NCBI GenBank assembly: GCA_017428765.1
Contig: JAFRQF010000035.1
Span: 52,416 to 116,415, forward strand
Direction of reading: 5' to 3'
DNA length: 64,000 nt
Source: Erysipelotrichaceae bacterium
Lineage (GTDB): Bacteria; Bacillota_I; Bacilli_A; Erysipelotrichales; Erysipelotrichaceae
Made by a program: the position numbers and the translations under genes. Positions 24,746 through 33,637 of this stretch are shown piece by piece. The notes below the pieces were generated by a model, which saw nothing but the letters and a program-made list of their open reading frames with translations, was not told the DNA's origin and did no database searches. The first letter of the stretch is position 1; every line of letters starts with the position of its first letter.

Positions 24746-26731
24746 ATGGAATTGAAAGAACTTAAGCTTACTCCGAAACGCAAAGAGATATGTGAAAGAC
24801 TATCTCTTTTTAACAGTGACGACATCTTATCCTATTATCCGTTCCGCTATGAGATGTATGATGCAACACCTTATAAGGACTTCAAAGAAGGCTCTCAGGT
24901 GTGTTTTGTCGGTGAACTTGTTTCCTATCCCTCCACTTTCAGAAGGGGAAAGCTTTCGACCAGCCGTTTCAAGCTGATGTATGAAGATGAAATCATCTCG
25001 GTCACCATATTCAACCGTCCATGGATACGCAATCTCAAGATGAATGAGACGCTGACGGTCATGGGCAAATATGACGGCAGCAACAAAGTCACGGCATCCA
25101 ACTATTTTTCCGGGGATATGACCGGAAGCATCATCCCTTACTATCCTTTGAAAGAAGGGATCACCCAGAACGATATCAAGAAGCTGATACAGGCCGTCTA
25201 TATGAAAGCGGAAGAGGAACTGAAAGATGATCTTCCTTTGGAATTTGTGCAGGCGCATCAGCTGATTGATCACAAAAGTGCGATCCACGACATCCATGCG
25301 CCATTGAATAAAAGACAGCTGGCCAAAGCGATCAGCCGTCTGAAATATGAAGAATTCCTACGTTTCTATCTGTCATTGGATATCTTGAAAGAAAGCACTT
25401 CAAAAGCGGAAAAGAAAGGAAAGAGATTTGATAAGAAGAAAGTGGATGCCTTTATCGATTCTCTCGGTTTTGAACTGACAAAAGACCAGGAAGATGCCGT
25501 AAAGGATATATTGAATGATCTGGAAAGCAACAAGATGATGTATCGTCTGGTGCAGGGCGAAGTCGGATCGGGAAAGACCGCTGTCGCGATGATCGGCTTA
25601 TATGCCAATTATCTGGCCGGTTATCAGGGAGCTTTGATGGCTCCGACCGAGATCCTCGCCAAGCAGCATGCCTCTTCCTTACAGAAACAGCTAGCACCGT
25701 TCGGTGTAAGAGTAGGCGTCTTATATTCGGCGATGGACGAGGAGAGAAAGAACAAACAGATGATCAAAGACGGTGAGTATGACATCATCGTCGGTACGCA
25801 TGCCTTGTTTTCCAAGGATGTAGAATACAAAGATCTGGGATTGGTCATTGCCGATGAGCAGCATAGATTCGGCGTAAAACAGAGGCAGGCTTTAAAAGAC
25901 AAGGGAAAAGACTGTGACTTCATCCTGATGTCCGCTACGCCGATTCCAAGGACCCTGGCATCTTCGATCTATGGCGATATGGATATCTCGACGATCGCCA
26001 CGCTTCCTGCCGGCAGAAAGGGCTGCAAGACCTATCTGATCAAACGCAATTCGATCATCGACATCCTCAATGAAGTGAAAAACAAGCTGAAAGAAGGACG
26101 ACAGATCTATATCATCGCTGCCGCCATCGAAGCTTCCGAAAACTATAAGGCCAAGGATGTGAATGGCTTATATGCATCTTTAAAGAAAGAATTAAGTCCG
26201 TTTGAAGTGGGATTATTGCATGGCAAGCTCGATTCCGAGGAAAAAGACGCCATCATGAAAGACTTCAATGAAAATAAGATTCAGGTCCTCATATCCACGA
26301 CGGTCGTGGAAGTCGGCGTCAATGTGAAGAATGCGACGATGATGATCATCTATGATGCCGATAAGTTCGGATTGTCGCAGCTTCATCAGTTAAGAGGAAG
26401 GGTGCAGAGGTCAAGTCATGAAGGGACCTGTTTCCTACTGACCGACAACAAGGACGAACTGGCATTGAAACGGCTTGATATCTTATGCAAGAACAACGAT
26501 GGTTTTGCAATCTCCTATGAAGATCTCAAGCTTCGCGGACCGGGCGATATCTTAGGAACAAGACAAAGCGGTCTTCCGGCATTCGTATTAGGAAACCTCA
26601 TTGAAGATACGCGCTTCATCGATGCCGCGAGGAAGGATGCCAAGAAGATCGCCGAAAACAAGGAAGATCCTTCCTATACGGACTACTATGAGAAAACCGC
26701 CAAAATGGCGTCTCAAAACTTTATCAGCTAG
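24746..26731 (+). CDS. recG: ATP-dependent DNA helicase RecG
   Basis: A 661-residue helicase that remodels stalled replication forks and branched DNA. The N-terminal wedge/OB domain contains YYPFRYEMYD. Walker A is GEVGSGKTAVA near residue 271, DEQHRFGVKQRQ near 370 is the DEAH-type motif II, and SATPIPRTLA is motif III. QLRGRVQRSSHEG belongs to motif VI, with the RecG-specific LRGPGDILGTRQSG later. An extended -10 TGATAAAAT ends nine bases before the ATG and no ribosome site is clear, so the leader is at most a few bases. Confidence 0.96.
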   Translation: MELKELKLTPKRKEICERLSLFNSDDILSYYPFRYEMYDATPYKDFKEGSQVCFVGELVSYPSTFRRGKLSTSRFKLMYEDEIISVTIFNRPWIRNLKMNETLTVMGKYDGSNKVTASNYFSGDMTGSIIPYYPLKEGITQNDIKKLIQAVYMKAEEELKDDLPLEFVQAHQLIDHKSAIHDIHAPLNKRQLAKAISRLKYEEFLRFYLSLDILKESTSKAEKKGKRFDKKKVDAFIDSLGFELTKDQEDAVKDILNDLESNKMMYRLVQGEVGSGKTAVAMIGLYANYLAGYQGALMAPTEILAKQHASSLQKQLAPFGVRVGVLYSAMDEERKNKQMIKDGEYDIIVGTHALFSKDVEYKDLGLVIADEQHRFGVKQRQALKDKGKDCDFILMSATPIPRTLASSIYGDMDISTIATLPAGRKGCKTYLIKRNSIIDILNEVKNKLKEGRQIYIIAAAIEASENYKAKDVNGLYASLKKELSPFEVGLLHGKLDSEEKDAIMKDFNENKIQVLISTTVVEVGVNVKNATMMIIYDADKFGLSQLHQLRGRVQRSSHEGTCFLLTDNKDELALKRLDILCKNNDGFAISYEDLKLRGPGDILGTRQSGLPAFVLGNLIEDTRFIDAARKDAKKIAENKEDPSYTDYYEKTAKMASQNFIS

Positions 26732-26745
26732 AGTACAATAGGTAT

Positions 26746-27426
26746 ATGAGCATTTATGATTTTTTAGATGAACATGGCATACGATACAGCGATACTGATC
26801 TGATCGATCAGGCTTTTATCCATTCATCCTATGTCAATGAACATAAAGTAAACACAGGTAACAATGAGCGCCTGGAATTCATGGGCGATGCGGTTCTGCA
26901 GGTATATTCTGCCGAGAGGCTCTTCAAGATCGAACCGCCGCTGCCGGAAGGCCTGATGTCGACAAGACGTTCCAACCTGGTCTCCGAGAAGGCTCTGGCG
27001 CAGATCGTCAGGGAAAATGAGCTCAATCAGTTCTTAAAACTCGGTGCAGGGGAAGAAAAGACCGGCGGCAGGGAGAGGGATTCGATCATTTCCGATATGT
27101 TTGAAGCCTTTATCGGTGCGGTCTACCTAGACCAGGGCCAGGAAGAGGCATATAAGCTTCTGGATCAATTGATGACCATCCATATCAAGGAAGTCGATGA
27201 AAAGACCTTCGATTTCAAAACGAGACTTCAGGAATACGTCCAGGCCGATTCGCGCAAGTCGATCGTCTATGAGACTGTCTCGGTCGTCGGACCGAACAAC
27301 GCTCCGGAATTCAAGGTCGCCGTCAAGATCGACGGACTGATCTATGGCTATGGAGTGGCGTCTAACAAGAAACAGGCACAGAAGAATGCGGCGAAAGACG
27401 CACTTGAAAAACTGGCACAGTTATGA
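26746..27426 (+). CDS. rnc: Ribonuclease III
   Basis: Processes double-stranded regions of rRNA precursors and mRNAs. The catalytic signature is NNERLEFMGDAVLQ near residue 39, with the second metal-binding region ISDMFEAFIGAVYLDQG, and the C-terminal dsRNA-binding domain is seen from about residue 158. 226 residues, normal. TACAAT at 26734-26739 lies six bases before the ATG without a ribosome site, indicating leaderless translation. Its stop overlaps the polC ATG. Confidence 0.96.
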   Translation: MSIYDFLDEHGIRYSDTDLIDQAFIHSSYVNEHKVNTGNNERLEFMGDAVLQVYSAERLFKIEPPLPEGLMSTRRSNLVSEKALAQIVRENELNQFLKLGAGEEKTGGRERDSIISDMFEAFIGAVYLDQGQEEAYKLLDQLMTIHIKEVDEKTFDFKTRLQEYVQADSRKSIVYETVSVVGPNNAPEFKVAVKIDGLIYGYGVASNKKQAQKNAAKDALEKLAQL

Positions 27427-30400
27427 GTTTCAACATCAAAGATATCATCGCAAAATACGGATATAACGAAGAAAGATCGGCAGCTCTGGAACACTTTAAG
27501 GTTGTCGATGTTTTGTTTCGCAAATCCAACGGGTTTCTGATCATCAAGGCGGAAAACGATAAGGTGCTTCCATACGGCATCTATACCGATGTTTTGAATT
27601 ATTTCAAAGATCTGGGTTTTGAAAGATCCAAGCTTTACATCAAAGCCGGCGATCAGTGTCTTCCGATCCCGGAGATCAACCTGTATCTGGAAGAATACCG
27701 CAAGGAAAACAAAGGTTTTTCTTCGTGCGTTCCGATCAAGACGGAAGAGGGTTTCGATCTTTCCTATTCCGATAAGGAAGAATATCTCAAAGACCTTCAT
27801 GAGCTTGATGAACTCAAGCTGTTTTTCTATGACTTAGGCTATCGCAAGACCATCTCTTTGAAATACCAGGAAGGAGAAAAGGAAGTCGTGATCGAAGAGG
27901 TCGAAGCACTTCCGCAGCCTGCCAAACCGGCAAAGCAGTACAACAATAATGGTTTCAATAACTCCTTTGAACATAAAGGCGATTTCAATCCGCAGGAAGG
28001 AAAACCGCAGTTTCAAAGACGGACCAAGGAATATACCGAACTGAAGATCGACGATCTGATCGATACCTTATACAATGTCAAATTCAAGGGGCAGATGTTC
28101 AAGATCGATGAGCGTGCCACCCGTACCGGCATGATCATTCAGACCGTCTATGTCAAAGACGAGTCCAATGCGGTCGTCGTCAAATTCGTCGAATCCAGAC
28201 GTTTCACGAAGGACGCTTTGAAAGAAAACAAGGAAGGCCGTTATGCCTGGTTCTATGGAAACTACCGTTTCGATAATTTCTCCAACGATTACATCTTTGA
28301 ACCCGACCAGATCGAATTCATCGAAGTCGATGACAAGCTGCACGACGATGAACCGGAAAAGCGTGTCGAGCTTCATATGCATACCAAGCTTTCCGAAATG
28401 GATGGCGTCTCTTCGCCGACTGAAGTCGTAAAGGCAGCTTATTCGATGGGTCACAGAGCCGTGGCGATCACCGACCACCTCTGTCTGCAGGGCTTCCATG
28501 AAGCGCAGATGACTTATAAGGGCATCATGAAGTCGGCTGGCGAAAACAAGCCGGATTTCAAGATTTTATATGGCTGTGAGATGAACATGGTCTCACCGAC
28601 CCTCAATATCGTCTACAACGCGACCGATGACAATCTCAATGATGTTGAATATGTCGTATTCGACTTAGAGACCACCGGTCTTTCCACAAGATACGACTAC
28701 ATCATCGAATTCGGTGCTGTGGTCATGCGAAAGGGCACTGTTGTAGAGGAAAAGGACTTCTTCATCAAACCGAAGATCGAGCTTTCTTCCAATATCAAGA
28801 ACCTGACCCATATCTCCGAAGAAGATCTCAGATATGCCAGGACGTTTGAAGAATGCAAGGATGAGATCCTCGACTTCGTCAAAGACAGAGTCTTAGTTGC
28901 CCATAACGCTTCGTTCGACTATGGTTTTCTGAATTCCGAATTTGAACGTATCGGCATGCCCAAACTGCCAAATCCTGTCATCGATACTCTCGATCTTTCA
29001 AGATCTTTGTTGAAAAACCGAAGAGCGTATCGTCTTGGCAACATGTGCCGTGCCTACAATATCCCGTACGATGAAGATATCGCACACCGTGCAAACTACG
29101 ATGCCGATGTTCTGGCGCAGGTCTTCAACTTCATGCTGAAGGACCTGGCAAAAGCCGGCGTCAATACGCTCAACGATCTCAAGAACTTCCAGGATGAGGA
29201 AGCCTTCGTCAAAAACAGAGCCTACCATACGACCGTCCTTTGTAAGAACAAGGCAGGTCTGAAGGATCTGTACAAGCTGATCTCGATCTCCAACACCAAG
29301 ACACTGGCCGTTTTCGGCAAGTCGAATGGCAAGGATGCCAACTCGGAATTCATCGCCGAACCGCGTATCTTCAAAGAAACGATCAATGAACACAGAAAAA
29401 ACCTGCTGATCGGTTCGGCCTGCCTCAACGGCGAGGTCTTTGAACTTGCCCATACAAGATCCAAGGAAGAACTGGCCAAGGCCATCTCTTTCTATGACTA
29501 TATCGAAGTCCAGCCTTTGGAGAATTACCGCTTCTTAGTGGAAGACAGGGGGCTTTTCGATATGGACAGGCTCAAACAGTATTTGAGAGACATCATCGAA
29601 GAAGCCTTGCGTCAGAACAAGATCGTCGTTGCCACAGGTGACGTCCACTACGTGAAGAAAGATGAAAAGATCTTAAGAGATGTCTACATCTCCGCGCAGG
29701 CGATCGGCGGTGCCCATCACCCGTTATATCTCTTCGATAAGGAGAAGCGGGCAAAGCAGATCACGCCGGACCAGAGATATCTCAATACCAGAGAGATGCT
29801 GGATGCTTTTGCGTGGCTGAAAGACGAAAAACTGATCAGGGATCTTGTCATCACCAATACCAATAAGATCGCCGACATGTGCGAGAATTTCATGCCGTTT
29901 ACCGATGAACTTCGTCCGCCGAAGATCGACGATGCGATCGCTGTCGCCAGACGCTGCAACATCATCGAAGAGCCTTTCACGCAGAGGCATGATGTCATCT
30001 CTGCCGACCAGTATTTACGAGAATTCGTCTATTACAATGCCCATAAGCTCTATGGTGAAGTATTGGATGATTTCATTGAAAAACGTATCGATACCGAGCT
30101 CAATGCCATTATCGGCAACGGCTACGGCGTAATATATTTCGTCTGTCATCTGATGGTCAAGAGGTCCAATGATGACGGCTATATCGTCGGTTCTCGAGGA
30201 TCGGTCGGATCTTCGCTTGTCGCGACCTTCTCCGACATCACGGAAGTCAATCCGATGCCGCCGCACTACATCTGTCCGAAATGCCACAAACTGATCTGGA
30301 TGAAGGATGTCGCCTCCGGCTACGACCTTCCGGATAAGGACTGCCCGGATTGCGGAACCCGCATGAAAGGTGATGGCCAGAACATCCCATTTGAGACCTT

Positions 30401-31862
30401 CTTGGGATTCAATGGCGATAAGATCCCGGATATCGACCTGAACTTCTCCGGTGACTATCAGCCGAAAGCCCATCTCTTTACAAGAGAGATCTTCGGCGCC
30501 GACAACGTCTTCCGTGCCGGAACGATATCAACAGTCGCTGAAAAGACGGCCTTCGGTTATGTTTCCGGATATTGTGAAGAAAAGAACATCACCAACATGT
30601 CCCGTGCGCAAAGACAAAGGCTTGCTTCTGGATGCGAGGGTGTCAAACGTACCACCGGCCAGCATGCCGGAGGTATCGTTGTATTGCCGGATGATATGGA
30701 GATCGAAGATGTCACGCCGATACAGTATCCGGCCAATGATAAGGATGCCGCATGGCGTTCGACCCATTTCGAATATCACGACTATTCCGACAACTTATTG
30801 AAATTCGATATCTTAGGCCACGTCGATCCGACGGCGATGCGTCTTTTTGAAAATGTCTCAGGCATCGATGTCAAGACGATCCCGATGAACGATGAAAAAG
30901 TCTTATCGCTTTTCTATTCGACCAAGGCGCTCAATATCATCAATCCGAAATACAAGGAAGAGACCGGTGCAGCCGGACTTCCGGAATTCGGAACCCTGAA
31001 TACCAGAAATACGATCGAAGAGACCAGACCTCACGTCTTCTCGGAACTCGTACAGATCTCAGGACTTTCCCATGGTACCGATGTCTGGAGAGGCAACGCC
31101 CAGGAACTCATCCATCAGGGCATCCCGCTTTCCGATGTCATCGGATGCCGTGACGATATCATGTCTTATCTTTTAAGCTACAAGCTTGAACCGCTGGATT
31201 CCTTCACGATCATGGAACATGTCCGTAAGGGCAAGGGCCTGACGGAAGAGGAAGAGACAAAGATGCTCGAACACAATGTGCCGAAGTGGTACATCGATTC
31301 CTGTAAGAAGATCAAGTACATGTTCCCGAAGGCACACGCCGTAGCTTATTGCATCATGGCGGTGAGAGTTGCCTGGTTCAAGGTCTACCATCCGGAATAC
31401 TATTATGTCTCGTATTTCTCACTGCGTTGCGATGCGTATGAACTTTCTACGATGATCAAGGATGCCGATTCGATCTATGCCCGCATGCAGGAACTGATGC
31501 AGAAGATCAATTCCCGTGAGGCCAACAAGAAAGAAAAAGACATTTTCGATACTTTGGAGGTCTGTTATGAGATGGTTTCGAGAGGCTACAGGATGCTCAA
31601 CATCGATCTCTATGAATCGCTGGCGACCGAATTCCGTGTCAATCCGAACAACAACCACGAGATCTATCCGCCGTTCAAAGTACTGGATGGCCTGGGTGAC
31701 AACGTTGCCGAATCGATCGTGGAAGCAAGAAAAGACCGCAAGTTCTTATCGAAAGAAGATCTGGCGGACCGCACACAGTTATCCAATACATTGATCAAGA
31801 AGCTCGATGATATCGGTGTCTTAAAGGGTCTGGATGATTCCAACCAGATGTCCTTGTTCTGA
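27423..31862 (+). CDS. polC: DNA polymerase III alpha subunit, Gram-positive PolC type
   Basis: The 1479-residue replicative polymerase. In order: N-terminal domains and an OB fold to about residue 310, a PHP domain from HMHTKLSEMDG (about 317), and a proofreading 3'-5' exonuclease inserted at VFDLETTGLS (about 412) to HRANYDADV. The zinc finger is CPKC...CPDC near 950, the palm carries PDIDLNFSGDY near 1004, then come fingers and the C-terminal HhH region LDGLGDNVAES. A Gln/Asn-rich linker near 170-200 is variable. The ATG overlaps the rnc stop in ATGA. Length and order are typical for the Bacillota. Confidence 0.97.
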   Translation: MSFNIKDIIAKYGYNEERSAALEHFKVVDVLFRKSNGFLIIKAENDKVLPYGIYTDVLNYFKDLGFERSKLYIKAGDQCLPIPEINLYLEEYRKENKGFSSCVPIKTEEGFDLSYSDKEEYLKDLHELDELKLFFYDLGYRKTISLKYQEGEKEVVIEEVEALPQPAKPAKQYNNNGFNNSFEHKGDFNPQEGKPQFQRRTKEYTELKIDDLIDTLYNVKFKGQMFKIDERATRTGMIIQTVYVKDESNAVVVKFVESRRFTKDALKENKEGRYAWFYGNYRFDNFSNDYIFEPDQIEFIEVDDKLHDDEPEKRVELHMHTKLSEMDGVSSPTEVVKAAYSMGHRAVAITDHLCLQGFHEAQMTYKGIMKSAGENKPDFKILYGCEMNMVSPTLNIVYNATDDNLNDVEYVVFDLETTGLSTRYDYIIEFGAVVMRKGTVVEEKDFFIKPKIELSSNIKNLTHISEEDLRYARTFEECKDEILDFVKDRVLVAHNASFDYGFLNSEFERIGMPKLPNPVIDTLDLSRSLLKNRRAYRLGNMCRAYNIPYDEDIAHRANYDADVLAQVFNFMLKDLAKAGVNTLNDLKNFQDEEAFVKNRAYHTTVLCKNKAGLKDLYKLISISNTKTLAVFGKSNGKDANSEFIAEPRIFKETINEHRKNLLIGSACLNGEVFELAHTRSKEELAKAISFYDYIEVQPLENYRFLVEDRGLFDMDRLKQYLRDIIEEALRQNKIVVATGDVHYVKKDEKILRDVYISAQAIGGAHHPLYLFDKEKRAKQITPDQRYLNTREMLDAFAWLKDEKLIRDLVITNTNKIADMCENFMPFTDELRPPKIDDAIAVARRCNIIEEPFTQRHDVISADQYLREFVYYNAHKLYGEVLDDFIEKRIDTELNAIIGNGYGVIYFVCHLMVKRSNDDGYIVGSRGSVGSSLVATFSDITEVNPMPPHYICPKCHKLIWMKDVASGYDLPDKDCPDCGTRMKGDGQNIPFETFLGFNGDKIPDIDLNFSGDYQPKAHLFTREIFGADNVFRAGTISTVAEKTAFGYVSGYCEEKNITNMSRAQRQRLASGCEGVKRTTGQHAGGIVVLPDDMEIEDVTPIQYPANDKDAAWRSTHFEYHDYSDNLLKFDILGHVDPTAMRLFENVSGIDVKTIPMNDEKVLSLFYSTKALNIINPKYKEETGAAGLPEFGTLNTRNTIEETRPHVFSELVQISGLSHGTDVWRGNAQELIHQGIPLSDVIGCRDDIMSYLLSYKLEPLDSFTIMEHVRKGKGLTEEEETKMLEHNVPKWYIDSCKKIKYMFPKAHAVAYCIMAVRVAWFKVYHPEYYYVSYFSLRCDAYELSTMIKDADSIYARMQELMQKINSREANKKEKDIFDTLEVCYEMVSRGYRMLNIDLYESLATEFRVNPNNNHEIYPPFKVLDGLGDNVAESIVEARKDRKFLSKEDLADRTQLSNTLIKKLDDIGVLKGLDDSNQMSLF

Positions 31863-31879
31863 ATAGGGGGAAAGAAAAC

Positions 31880-33085
31880 ATGCTGATCGACAAATTACTG
31901 GATTATGTGAAATATGACACGACAAGCTGCGAAGATTCCGACACTTCGCCCAGTACGCCGGGCCAGTGGGATCTGGCAAATCATCTCAAGGAAGAACTTG
32001 AAAAGCTGGGCCTTGAACAGGTACAGCTCGATGAGAACTGCTATGTCTATGGCTATTTGCCGGGCGATGAAGAGTATCTGACCTTAGGTCTGATCGCTCA
32101 TATGGATACTTCCGAACAGGCATCCGGAAAAGATGTCAAGCCACGCATCATCGAAAACTATGACGGCACAGACATTAAACTCAACGACGAACTGTATACG
32201 ACGGTCGAACGTTTCCCGAATCTGAAGGATTATATCGGAAAGACTTTGGTCGTCACCGACGGTACGACGTTATTAGGTGCCGATGATAAGGCTGGTGTTG
32301 CCTGCATCATGGAAGTGCTGGAGACTCTGATCGACAACAAAGAGCTCAAGCACGGACCGCTCTGGGTCTGCTTCTCACCGGACGAAGAAATCGGAAGAGG
32401 CACGGCACATTTCAACTATGATCTTTTCAAAGTCGACTTTGCCTATACCTTGGATGGTGACAAGCCGGAGTATATCGAATATGAAAACTTCAATGCCGCA
32501 TCTGCTGTCATCGATGTCAACGGTATCTCCGTACATCCGGGTTCCGCCAAAGACAAGATGGTCAATGCCTTGCAGGTAGCCCATGAGTTCCATGCGATGA
32601 CCGATCCTGAGGCAAGAGCGGAAAAGACCGACAGCTATGACGGATTCAATCTGCTTATGGGACTGGAAGGCGAAGTCGGTCATGCCCGCATGCAGTACAT
32701 CATGCGCAATCACGATATGGCCAAACTGCGCAAGCAGAAGAGCGATTTCGAACAGATCGCTAAGTCTCTGAATGAAAAGTATGGCTATGAGGTCATCGAT
32801 CTCAAACTGAAAGATTCTTATCGCAATATGAAGGAAAAGTTCGAAGGGCATATGGAACCGATCGAACTGGTCAGAAAAGCGATGGCGGAATGCGGCATGG
32901 AATGCAAATCACAGGCCATCCGCGGCGGCACCGATGGCGCTTCGCTTACCTGGAACGGCATCCTGTGTCCGAACCTTGGAACCGGCGGCCAGAACTTCCA
33001 TGGCGTCCATGAATTCTGGTGCAAGGAAGACGGGGAACTGGTCGTCAGGATGGTTTTGACACTTTTAGGCATGGCAAAACGCTGA
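31880..33085 (+). CDS. pepT: Peptidase T (M20B tripeptide aminopeptidase)
   Basis: A 401-residue cytosolic zinc tripeptidase. Metal-binding residues appear in IAHMDTSEQASG, the bridging Asp in GTTLLGADDKAGVA, the catalytic Glu in FSPDEEIGRGTAHF and a ligand in YTLDGDKPEY. HPGSAKDKMVNA marks the dimerisation/lid domain. AGGGGGAAAG precedes the ATG. It likely completes peptide breakdown together with the M14, M18 and M32 enzymes of this window. Confidence 0.95.
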   Translation: MLIDKLLDYVKYDTTSCEDSDTSPSTPGQWDLANHLKEELEKLGLEQVQLDENCYVYGYLPGDEEYLTLGLIAHMDTSEQASGKDVKPRIIENYDGTDIKLNDELYTTVERFPNLKDYIGKTLVVTDGTTLLGADDKAGVACIMEVLETLIDNKELKHGPLWVCFSPDEEIGRGTAHFNYDLFKVDFAYTLDGDKPEYIEYENFNAASAVIDVNGISVHPGSAKDKMVNALQVAHEFHAMTDPEARAEKTDSYDGFNLLMGLEGEVGHARMQYIMRNHDMAKLRKQKSDFEQIAKSLNEKYGYEVIDLKLKDSYRNMKEKFEGHMEPIELVRKAMAECGMECKSQAIRGGTDGASLTWNGILCPNLGTGGQNFHGVHEFWCKEDGELVVRMVLTLLGMAKR

Positions 33086-33100
33086 AAATGCCGATTTTCC

Positions 33101-33129
33101 TTGAAAAATCAAAGGATTTAAGATACTAT
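33101..33129 (+). promoter_or_regulatory. Promoter of the rimP-nusA-infB operon
   Basis: TTGAAA at 33101-33106, a 17-base spacer, and TACTAT at 33124-33129. The predicted start near 33136 gives a leader of about 48 bases. Confidence 0.55.
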
Positions 33130-33142
33130 ACATATGTATTTA

Positions 33143-33164
33143 AAGGAGCGAGAGATCGCTCCTT
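33143..33164 (+). promoter_or_regulatory. Leader hairpin ahead of rimP
   Basis: Perfect 8-bp stem AAGGAGCG/CGCTCCTT with loop AGAGAT, placed a few bases after the predicted start. Its 3' arm contains CTCC, which could instead pair with the ribosome site GGAGG at 33178-33182. It may stabilise the mRNA or tune rimP translation. Confidence 0.5.
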
Positions 33165-33184
33165 CATTGTTGTTTTGGAGGAAC

Positions 33185-33622
33185 ATGAATACAGAAAAGA
33201 TCAGAAACGTTTTAACGGAATTTGTGAATGAAAAGGGCATGAAGCTGTTTGATATCGAATATAGAAAGTCGGATCAGACACTGACGGTGCTCTTAGACGA
33301 GAAGTTAGACATGGATGCTCTGGAAAAGATATCGGGTGAGATCTCTTCGTTCTTAGATCAGTATGAGGATGAATTTGCCGATAACTATTTCCTCGATGTT
33401 TCGACAGTCGGCGTGGAACGTCCGATCCGGAATGAAGAGGAAGTAAGAGATGCCGTTGGCGAATACATCTATGTCAAGACAAAGGATAACGAATACTATG
33501 GAACCCTGACTTCTTTCAATAACGGGATGATGAACCTGAAAGTGAAAGACAAGACCAGAGAAAAAGATGTTTCGATCGAGTATTCAAAAACGAAAAAAGT
33601 ACGCTACGCTGTTAAGTTTTAA
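33185..33622 (+). CDS. rimP: Ribosome maturation factor RimP
   Basis: A 145-residue factor for 30S subunit assembly. The N-terminal part contains LFDIEYRKSDQTLTVLLDE and the family motif LDVSTVGVERPIRNEE; the C-terminal SH3-like domain follows. A strong GGAGG lies before ATG 33185; the frame is open further upstream but that part overlaps the leader hairpin. It is the first gene of the operon through rbfA. Confidence 0.95.
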   Translation: MNTEKIRNVLTEFVNEKGMKLFDIEYRKSDQTLTVLLDEKLDMDALEKISGEISSFLDQYEDEFADNYFLDVSTVGVERPIRNEEEVRDAVGEYIYVKTKDNEYYGTLTSFNNGMMNLKVKDKTREKDVSIEYSKTKKVRYAVKF

Positions 33623-33637
33623 CAAGGGAGAATAAAT

